Assembly (NCBI GenBank): GCA_937872385.1
Contig: CALMSO010000094.1
Coordinates: 1-57,199 of the forward strand
Direction of reading: 5' to 3'
DNA length: 57,199 nucleotides
From: an uncultured Saprospiraceae bacterium
GTDB lineage: Bacteria; Bacteroidota; Bacteroidia; Chitinophagales; Saprospiraceae
A model generated the notes under the pieces. It saw nothing but the letters and a program-made list of their open reading frames with translations, did no database searches and was not told the origin of the DNA. Below, piece after piece: positions 51,489-57,199 of the stretch (position 1 is the first letter of the stretch; every line of letters starts with the position of its first letter). The translations under genes and the position numbers were made by a program.

Positions 51489-51806
51489 GGTGGTGTTCAA
51501 TTTTTCTATTGCAAAAATAGTACTATTGATAGGAATGACAACCTGCATTTGGCAACGCGCCAACTAAATTATGCTGAAATACTTGCTTTGAAAGGTATTT
51601 TTGAACAAACAGATAGGTATTTTCGTACTTATTTTACAAACTCTTGACATTTTATAGGGCTTTTTGCTACTTGCTTTTTGCTTTTCGCAATGTACGCAGC
51701 GGATAAAGTGCATTTTAAATAATGGGACCTTATTATTTTGTCAAAAAATGAGTCAAAGCATTATAAAACAACAAATTACAACTTACAAACAACAAAACCG
51801 AACACG
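51489..51806. other. Divergent region, TonB-dependent receptor / OmpA gene
   Basis: 318 bases. The minus-strand promoter at 51512-51541 is listed separately. On the plus side ATAATGGGACCTTATTA (51719-51735) resembles the first module of the modular heptamer element, and TATTTTG at 51734-51740 is one base short of a -7 box. Confidence 0.5.
51512..51541 (-). promoter_or_regulatory. Promoter of the TonB-dependent receptor gene
   Basis: On the minus strand TTG (51539-51541) and TATTTTTG (51512-51519) are separated by 19 bp. Confidence 0.72.
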
Positions 51807-52733
51807 ATGAAGAAAGTACTTTTTGTAGCCTTTACGTTATTGATTGCCCTTAGCTCCTGCGTCAGCAAGAAGCAATTTCAACTCAAAGAAGCCGAGCTAA
51901 TAGACCTGCGACGCAGCTACGACGACCGCATCAGCGCGATGAATGCCGAGCAAGCACAATTGCAACAAACCAATGCCAACCTCGGCAACCAAATGCGCCA
52001 ATTGGAAAACAACCTCTTGGTGTGCAATACGTCTTTGGAAAATGAAAAAAACAAAAACAAAAGCTTGGAGCAGCAAATGGAGTACCTGAAAAGTACCAAT
52101 ACCAATCTGCTCGACCGCCTCTCCGACCTCTCGGTGGTGAGCAAGGCCGGTGCCGAAAATATCAAAAAAACCCTCGATGCGCTCAATGAGCAAAACAAGT
52201 ACATCCAAGACCTGACCTCCTCCATGCAGCGCAAAGACTCGCTCAATCTGGCGCTCGTGATGAACCTCAAGCGCTCGCTCAGCGACATTAAAGATGAGGA
52301 TGTGACCGTTGAAGTAAAAAAAGGCGTTGTATATATCTCGCTGTCCGACAAGATGTTATTCCGATCTGGCAGCGCCGACATCCAGCCGCGTGCTGAAGAA
52401 GTGCTCGGCAAAATTGCCCGCGTGGTGAACGACCACTCCGAGTTGGACATTCTCGTAGAAGGACACACCGACAATGTGCCCATTAATACGGCCTGCCTGA
52501 AAGACAATTGGGACCTCAGCGTGATGCGCGCTACCTCTGTGGTGCGGCTATTGCAAAGAAAGTACAGTGTAAAAGCTGAACGCATGACCGCCGGCGGCCG
52601 CTCTGAGTACATTCCTAAGGCTACCAACGCCAATGCGGATGGCCGCTCGCTCAATCGCCGCACGGAAATTATCATTCTACCCAAACTCGACCAGTTCTTC
52701 GAGTTGATGACACCGCCCACTGCCGAGAAATAA
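51807..52733 (+). CDS. OmpA-family lipoprotein with coiled coil
   Basis: A 308-residue outer-membrane lipoprotein. The signal ends in LIALSSC with a lipid-modified Cys at about residue 18. Residues about 25-170 are a long coiled coil rich in Gln, Asn and Leu heptads. The C-terminal OmpA domain (about 190-295) has VYISLSDKMLFRSGSADIQP, ILVEGHTDNVPI and NWDLSVMRATSVVRLL, and NRRTEIIILPK, the classic peptidoglycan-binding pattern with the Asp and Arg that contact diaminopimelate. It probably tethers the outer membrane to the wall. ATG at 51807 is preferred. Confidence 0.93.
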   Translation: MKKVLFVAFTLLIALSSCVSKKQFQLKEAELIDLRRSYDDRISAMNAEQAQLQQTNANLGNQMRQLENNLLVCNTSLENEKNKNKSLEQQMEYLKSTNTNLLDRLSDLSVVSKAGAENIKKTLDALNEQNKYIQDLTSSMQRKDSLNLALVMNLKRSLSDIKDEDVTVEVKKGVVYISLSDKMLFRSGSADIQPRAEEVLGKIARVVNDHSELDILVEGHTDNVPINTACLKDNWDLSVMRATSVVRLLQRKYSVKAERMTAGGRSEYIPKATNANADGRSLNRRTEIIILPKLDQFFELMTPPTAEK

Positions 52734-52745
52734 AGTCTTCGCTAC

Positions 52746-52795
52746 GCAGGGCCCGAGCCATCTGATACGCTTGTATTGTTCTGGCCCTGCTTTTT
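52746..52795 (+). terminator. Intrinsic terminator after the OmpA gene
   Basis: An 8-bp perfect stem (GCAGGGCC / GGCCCTGC) with a 29-base loop and five T. The T-run overlaps the -33 box of the next promoter. Confidence 0.75.
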
Positions 52796-52823
52796 GCGCT
52801 TCGTGGTTCTTTTTCTATCTTTG
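52793..52823 (+). promoter_or_regulatory. Promoter of hldD
   Basis: TTTG at 52793-52796 and TATCTTTG at 52816-52823 with a 19-bp spacer, 18 bases before the ATG. It overlaps the preceding terminator. Confidence 0.8.
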
Positions 52824-52841
52824 CGCACTAAAAAAACAGCC

Positions 52842-53807
52842 ATGATCGTAGTGACCGGAGCAGCAGGTTTCATTGGTAGTTGTATGGTGCGTCAGCTCAA
52901 TGATGCGGGGCATCTCAATGTCATTATTGCTGATGATTTCAGCCGCGACGACAAGAATCGCAATCTTTTGCACCAGCGCTACCTGGCCAAGGTATGGCGC
53001 CATGAGCTACCCGACTGGTTGGAGCGAATGCACGCCAGCGTAGAGGTGGTGTTTCACCTCGGTGCCCGCACCGATACTACCGAAAAAGACCTGGCTATTT
53101 TCGACGAGTTGAATCTAAATTATTCTAAAAAAATCTGGGACATCTGCACCCGGCACGGCATTCCTTTGGTGTATGCCTCCAGCGCCGCTACCTACGGGCT
53201 GGGCGAGCACGGCTACGACGATGCGCACGCCATTGTAAGTAAACTGAAACCCCTCAATCCTTATGGGCAATCCAAAAACGACTTTGATGCCTGGGCTTTG
53301 CAGCAAGCACAAACACCGCCGCATTGGTACGGGCTGAAGTTTTTCAACGTGTATGGACCTAATGAGTACCACAAGGGGCGCATGGCCTCGGTCATTTTTC
53401 ACACGGCAAGGCAAATCAAAGCCAAGGGCCGCATGCAATTGTTCAAATCGCACCGCCCAGATTATAAAGACGGCGAGCAGCGCCGCGACTTTGTGTATGT
53501 TAAAGATGTAGTGCAGGTTTGTTATTGGCTATGGCAACACCGCCCCGCCAGCGGATTGTACAACCTCGGCACCGGGCAGGCACGCACTTTTCTCGACTTA
53601 GCTACCCACACCTTCCGGGCGATGGGACTGGCACCCAATATCCAATTTGTGGACACCCCCGCCGACATTCGAGACACCTATCAATATTTTACAGAAGCCA
53701 ACATGAGCAAGCTGCGCGCAGCCGGCTATGCAGTAGCCTTTTATACGCTTGAAGAAGGTATCCAAGACTACGTGCAGCAGTATTTGCAAACGGAAAGCAT
53801 TTGGTAA
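52842..53807 (+). CDS. hldD: ADP-L-glycero-D-manno-heptose 6-epimerase
   Basis: A 321-residue extended SDR epimerase. It makes ADP-L-glycero-D-manno-heptose for the lipopolysaccharide inner core. VTGAAGFIGSCMVRQLN binds NADP; HLGARTDTTEKD, the catalytic SSAATYG and NPYGQSKNDFD (Y-x3-K) follow. KFFNVYGPNEYHKGRMASV and RDFVYVKDVV are HldD-specific blocks that separate it from GalE. No other heptose or LPS gene is adjacent. ATG at 52842; strong own promoter. Confidence 0.94.
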   Translation: MIVVTGAAGFIGSCMVRQLNDAGHLNVIIADDFSRDDKNRNLLHQRYLAKVWRHELPDWLERMHASVEVVFHLGARTDTTEKDLAIFDELNLNYSKKIWDICTRHGIPLVYASSAATYGLGEHGYDDAHAIVSKLKPLNPYGQSKNDFDAWALQQAQTPPHWYGLKFFNVYGPNEYHKGRMASVIFHTARQIKAKGRMQLFKSHRPDYKDGEQRRDFVYVKDVVQVCYWLWQHRPASGLYNLGTGQARTFLDLATHTFRAMGLAPNIQFVDTPADIRDTYQYFTEANMSKLRAAGYAVAFYTLEEGIQDYVQQYLQTESIW

Positions 53808-53910
53808 AAAAATCGTTTCAGGCGCGAAAAACGGCAGTTTTATCTAAATTTTTTCGATTTTCCGGACAAAAGCGAGACATTACGACAAAAAACAAACCCG
53901 CGTGCCCGAT

Positions 53911-55017
53911 ATGGAGAACCAGCCTACCAACCGCCGCTACTGTCGAAACTGTTATCATCCGATGCCGGAACGGGGCATTTACTGCCCGCATTGCAGCCAA
54001 AAATACCATGACGGCCGCGTACCCTTTCGGGAAATGCTCGCAGATTTGGTGGAAGCGATTTTCAACTTTGACTCCCGCATTTTTCGTACCATAGGGGCTA
54101 TGTTTGTGCCTGGTAAACTGACAGTTGAGTATTTCAAGGGCAAGCACACCAAATATGTGCGCCCCATGCGCCTATTTTTTGTCATGGGCATTTTGCATTT
54201 TGCCATTATTGGTTTTTTAGGTATTGGCAATGTGAACATGGGACTCATCGGCAAAGGCGATCCCCGCAAGGCAATCTATACACTCAATTTCCAAGAAAAA
54301 TTAGACAGTGTACGCACCGAAGTGACCGCAGAATTCAATGGCAGCCCACCCGTGCGCTCGGCCTTAGATAGCCTTAATGCCCGTATGCAGCCTTATCGGG
54401 AAGGAATTACAGACAGCATTCCTTTTGGTTATTTGAAGTTGGGCTGGCAATACGAAAAAGGCTACCAGCCAGTGAACCTTAAAGTAGCGGTAAAAGACAT
54501 GATTGAGCTGTCGGAAGGACGCCTGATGGACACTTATGGCATCGAGGGTTTCTTTGCCCGCCTGCAAGTGCAGCAGTTTTTGCGTATGTCACTCGACGGC
54601 AACGGCTTTTCTCGGTTTTTGCTGGGGCAGCTCATCTGGATGGTTATTTTAATGATGCCAGCTTTAGCACTCATTCTCAAGTTCTTATACATAAGAAGAA
54701 AGCGTTATTATATTGAACACTTAGTATTTTCGTTTCACTATCATGCGGTTGCTTTCTTCGTAGCATCCATTGGCATGCTAATCGGTTTGACGCAACAAAA
54801 AATGAACCCCGACGCCTACATCGAAGAGCCGCCCCTTATCATCCCGATTGTCTATTTTATCATTGTTATTTACCTCTTTTTTGCGATGAAAAAAGTCTAT
54901 AATCAGGGCTTTTTTAAAACCTTTGCCAAATACTTGTTCATCGGGCTTTCCTATCTCATCCTATTTACCGTATTTTTCGTGCTCACTATTGTCGTTAGCG
55001 TACTGGTGTTTCAGTGA
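53911..55017 (+). CDS. DUF3667 membrane protein with N-terminal zinc ribbon
   Basis: A 368-residue protein. Residues about 10-30 form a four-Cys zinc ribbon (CRNCYHPMPERGIYCPHC). Next is FREMLADLVEAIFNFDSRIFRT and the family block VPGKLTVEYFKGKHTKYVRPMRLFF (first 20: VPGKLTVEYFKGKHTKYVRP), hallmarks of DUF3667. A single helix at about 85-105, a long soluble loop (110-230), and four or so C-terminal helices (about 235-365) follow. Members are frequent in Bacteroidota, function unknown. ATG at 53911 is used; a GTG lies nine bases upstream. It is separated from gatB by a heptamer repeat. Confidence 0.88.
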   Translation: MENQPTNRRYCRNCYHPMPERGIYCPHCSQKYHDGRVPFREMLADLVEAIFNFDSRIFRTIGAMFVPGKLTVEYFKGKHTKYVRPMRLFFVMGILHFAIIGFLGIGNVNMGLIGKGDPRKAIYTLNFQEKLDSVRTEVTAEFNGSPPVRSALDSLNARMQPYREGITDSIPFGYLKLGWQYEKGYQPVNLKVAVKDMIELSEGRLMDTYGIEGFFARLQVQQFLRMSLDGNGFSRFLLGQLIWMVILMMPALALILKFLYIRRKRYYIEHLVFSFHYHAVAFFVASIGMLIGLTQQKMNPDAYIEEPPLIIPIVYFIIVIYLFFAMKKVYNQGFFKTFAKYLFIGLSYLILFTVFFVLTIVVSVLVFQ

Positions 55018-55090
55018 TTGGGGAATTGGGGAATTGGAAATTAGGAAATTGGGGAATTGCGAACAGCGAACAGCAAACAGCGAACAGCAA
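55018..55090 (+). repeat. Partial modular heptamer element, copy C
   Basis: Mini-repeats of GGGGAATT/GGAAATTA (55018-55058) run directly into four GCGAACA/GCAAACA heptamers (55059-55086) and a fifth unit GCAAATG (55087-55093), whose last three bases are the gatB start codon. The other modules of copies A and B are missing. It starts at the stop codon of the DUF3667 gene. Confidence 0.88.
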
Positions 55091-56536
55091 ATGTCAAGTA
55101 ATTACGAAACCATCATCGGGTTAGAAATACACGTACAATTAGCCACGCATAGCAAGGCGTTTTGTGGCGATGACGCGCGCTTTGGCGGTGCGCCCAACAC
55201 GCAGGTGAGTGCCATATCGCTGGGGCATCCGGGTACGCTGCCGCGCCTCAACCGCCGGCAGGTCGAATTTGCTGCACGGCTGGGGCTGGCGCTCGATTGT
55301 GCTATTAATTTGGTGAGTACCTTCGATCGAAAAAATTATTTCTACGCCGATTTGCCGAAAGGCTATCAAATCACGCAAGACCGGCAGCCGATTTGCGTGG
55401 GCGGCCATATAAAAATTGATACGGCGGAGGGCACCAAAACCATCTGCTTGCACCACATCCACATGGAGGAAGACGCCGGAAAATCCATGCACGACGCAGA
55501 TCCGCATCATTCGCTCATTGACCTCAATCGCGCCGGGGTGCCGCTGCTGGAAATCGTAACCGAACCCGACCTACGCTCTGCCGACGAAGTGGACGCCCTG
55601 ATGAGTGCTATGCGCCAGTTGGTACGCTATCTCGATATTTCTGATGGCAATATGGAAGAAGGCTCCATGCGTTGCGATTGCAATGTATCGGTACGCAAAC
55701 AAGGCGATACCCACCTCAACAACCGTTGCGAAATCAAAAACGTCAACTCGATGCGCTTTGCGCGGCGCGCTATCGAATACGAAGTACAACGCCAGATTGG
55801 CATCATGGAGGCGGGAGGTACCGTGAAACAACAAACCCTCAATTTCGACCCCGAAACCGGCATTACTACCCCCTTGCGCAGCAAAGAAGATGCCCACGAT
55901 TATCGCTACTTCCCAGAGCCGGATCTGCCGCCGGTGGTCATCACACCGCAGCAATTAGAGCAGATACGTACCGAACTGCCGCCGCTGCCCTGGGCCCTGC
56001 GCGCCCGCCTACGCACCCAGTACGCATTGCCGGAGTACGATACCCAATTGCTGACCGAAGAGAAAGCCGTCGCGCAGTTTTTCTTAGCGCTGGCGCAATG
56101 CACCACGCAGTACAAGGCAGCCGCCAATTTGATGATCAACAAAATACTGCCTTGGTGCCAAGAGCAAAAAGTAGCTATTGAGCAATTTCCGGTAGCCCAT
56201 GCGGCACTGGCCTCGTTCATCGAGCTGATAGATACAGGTCAGGTGAGCAACTCTAATGCATATCAACGTATTTTTCCACAATTGATTGAACAGCCGGAGC
56301 GTACACCTTTAGCTATTGCACAAGACCTGAACCTATTGCAAACTGCCGATGAAGACTTTTTGGAAAGTATCGTGGATGCCGTAATAGCCAAAAATCCGGA
56401 CAAGGTAGCCGCTTACCGCAAAGGAAAAAAAGGATTGTTGGGCTTTTTCGTAGGCGAAGTAATGCGCCAGTCGAAAGGAAAAGCTGAGCCAAAAACGACC
56501 AATGCACTGTTAATCAAGTTGTTGGAAAAACAATAG
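55091..56536 (+). CDS. gatB: Aspartyl/glutamyl-tRNA amidotransferase subunit B
   Basis: A 481-residue subunit of GatCAB, which converts Glu-tRNA(Gln) and Asp-tRNA(Asn) into the amide forms. The N-terminal kinase-like domain has IIGLEIHVQLATHSKAFCG, NRRQVEFAARLGLAL, FDRKNYFYADLPKGYQIT, HMEEDAGKSMHD and LIDLNRAGVPLLEIVTEPDLR. EEGSMRCDCNVSV carries the zinc/Mg cysteine region. DYRYFPEPDLPP precedes the helical YqeY-like C-terminal domain (about 340-481). ATG at 55091 is the family start and lies inside the last heptamer repeat unit. gatA and gatC are elsewhere. Confidence 0.97.
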   Translation: MSSNYETIIGLEIHVQLATHSKAFCGDDARFGGAPNTQVSAISLGHPGTLPRLNRRQVEFAARLGLALDCAINLVSTFDRKNYFYADLPKGYQITQDRQPICVGGHIKIDTAEGTKTICLHHIHMEEDAGKSMHDADPHHSLIDLNRAGVPLLEIVTEPDLRSADEVDALMSAMRQLVRYLDISDGNMEEGSMRCDCNVSVRKQGDTHLNNRCEIKNVNSMRFARRAIEYEVQRQIGIMEAGGTVKQQTLNFDPETGITTPLRSKEDAHDYRYFPEPDLPPVVITPQQLEQIRTELPPLPWALRARLRTQYALPEYDTQLLTEEKAVAQFFLALAQCTTQYKAAANLMINKILPWCQEQKVAIEQFPVAHAALASFIELIDTGQVSNSNAYQRIFPQLIEQPERTPLAIAQDLNLLQTADEDFLESIVDAVIAKNPDKVAAYRKGKKGLLGFFVGEVMRQSKGKAEPKTTNALLIKLLEKQ

Positions 56537-57199
56537 AGCCAATTGGAAGCTAAGTCCATGACAAAAAAAGCTTAGCGCGCGCAGAAACGATATAATCAAG
56601 AGCGTTTAACAAAGCTTGCGCCAAGTATTCTATACCAAACTTGAACAAACTTTTAGTTAGTCTTCCACGCTTTGAAGCACCATACATTTTATCCGCGCCC
56701 TGTTTATCGGCAATTCTTTTTGTAAGTAAGCGTGCCTCTAATTCACTATATTTACTTGGTTTTTTTTCGCTTGATTGGACATATCTTATCGGTTGTGATT
56801 ACCCCACAAGATACCTTTTTAGGGCGGAAAAGTTTTTTTTTGCTATTTACTCAGAAAAAAACACAAAAACTTAACATAAAAAACTTGTGCTTTATAGAAA
56901 AAGTATTTAATATTGTATTTGTAGAGAATAAGGAACTGCATTTACACAGCTTGCCAAAAAAGTAAATAATTTCAAAACTTAAACTTACACACTTGGGGTG
57001 TATAATTTCGTAGCTATCGAAGATAGTCTGTGATTTATAGTGCCTTTCTGAAAAGCATATTGTAATGTGACTTTTTAGTTATTTTACAATATGCAGTAAA
57101 CCAGTAAGTAATCGGACAAAATTAAATATAATTAAATTTTAAATGCTGCAAATTGCAAAAAAAGCGTTGTTCCAATAGCGGCACAAATTCGGTTGACGG
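56537..57199. other. Non-coding end of the window
   Basis: 663 bases. Two short reading frames here are hydrophobic and Lys/Phe-rich with no plausible start context, so no gene is called. An inverted repeat GCTAAG/CTTAGC lies near 56549-56576 without a T-run. An ACACTTGGGG box followed by GTATAATTTCG near 56990-57010 is a weak promoter-like stretch. The next gene presumably starts beyond the window. Confidence 0.45.

Noticed and set aside
51489..51600. Cobalamin riboswitch before the BtuB-like receptor
   Set aside because: The promoter lies only 24-53 bases before the start and no B12-box motif is visible.
56641..56965. Two short hydrophobic frames near the right edge
   Set aside because: AT-rich random-like composition, TTG start, overlap one another, no recognisable domain.

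Overview
The window is chromosomal DNA from a member of the Bacteroidota, most likely a Saprospiria/Chitinophagia-type lineage. The evidence is promoters of the TTG-N17-20-TAnnTTTG type, a near absence of Shine-Dalgarno sequences, a type IX secretion (T9SS) sorting domain, lineage families (DUF2911, DUF4293, DUF3667, heme-binding domain, CcmD-like), a tgt without the usual zinc cysteines, and ribosomal protein L27 fused to a helix-hairpin-helix domain. The genus is not determinable here. No phage, insertion sequence, integrase, CRISPR or plasmid gene was seen.

Layout. 1-9.3 kb: glycosyltransferase, SPOR protein, rodA, tgt, RluA-type pseudouridine synthase, topoisomerase IV/gyrase A subunit and a Cys-rich secreted protein. 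9.4-16.9 kb: FtsE-like ATPase and AraC regulator (minus), then fdhD, a murein amidase, ccmD-glutamate dehydrogenase, an Lrp regulator and a TraB/GumN protein. 17-20 kb: a long leader and a T9SS-exported 844-residue protein. 20.4-34.3 kb (minus): the core operon tRNA-Thr-Tyr-Gly-Thr, tuf, tRNA-Trp, secE, nusG, rplK, rplA, rplJ, rplL, rpoB, rpoC. 34.5-40 kb (minus): heme protein, SDR/kinase/acyl-CoA dehydrogenase genes and rplU-rpmA. 40-47 kb: DUF2911, serine hydrolase, FAD oxidoreductase, DUF4293, an ExbB/4-TM/ExbD/ExbD operon and tRNA-Ser. 47-57 kb: tatD, an unknown all-helical protein, cytochrome c lipoprotein, TonB-dependent receptor, OmpA lipoprotein, hldD, DUF3667 and gatB.

How the genes fit together. 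Most are housekeeping: transcription and translation, cell wall and envelope (rodA, amidase, SPOR, OmpA, hldD), energized outer-membrane transport (ExbB/D plus a TonB-dependent receptor), and amino-acid and acyl-CoA metabolism.

The less ordinary content is mostly non-coding. Families of 7- and 8-bp tandem repeats sharing an AACARYG core lie between genes and in several cases end at a start codon. A roughly 210-270 bp modular element built from heptamers occurs in inverted orientation at 37.1-37.4 and 42.2-42.4 kb, with a partial copy before gatB. A different repeat with an interrupted CAATTG palindrome sits between two pairs of convergent genes. A predicted three-way junction plus a 16-bp hairpin fills the rplL-rpoB gap, and a strong terminator lies between a promoter and fdhD. 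Start codons were moved to internal ATGs wherever the longest reading frame only began at TTG/GTG and family alignment from memory favoured the ATG. All assignments are by reading the sequence; no database search was possible.
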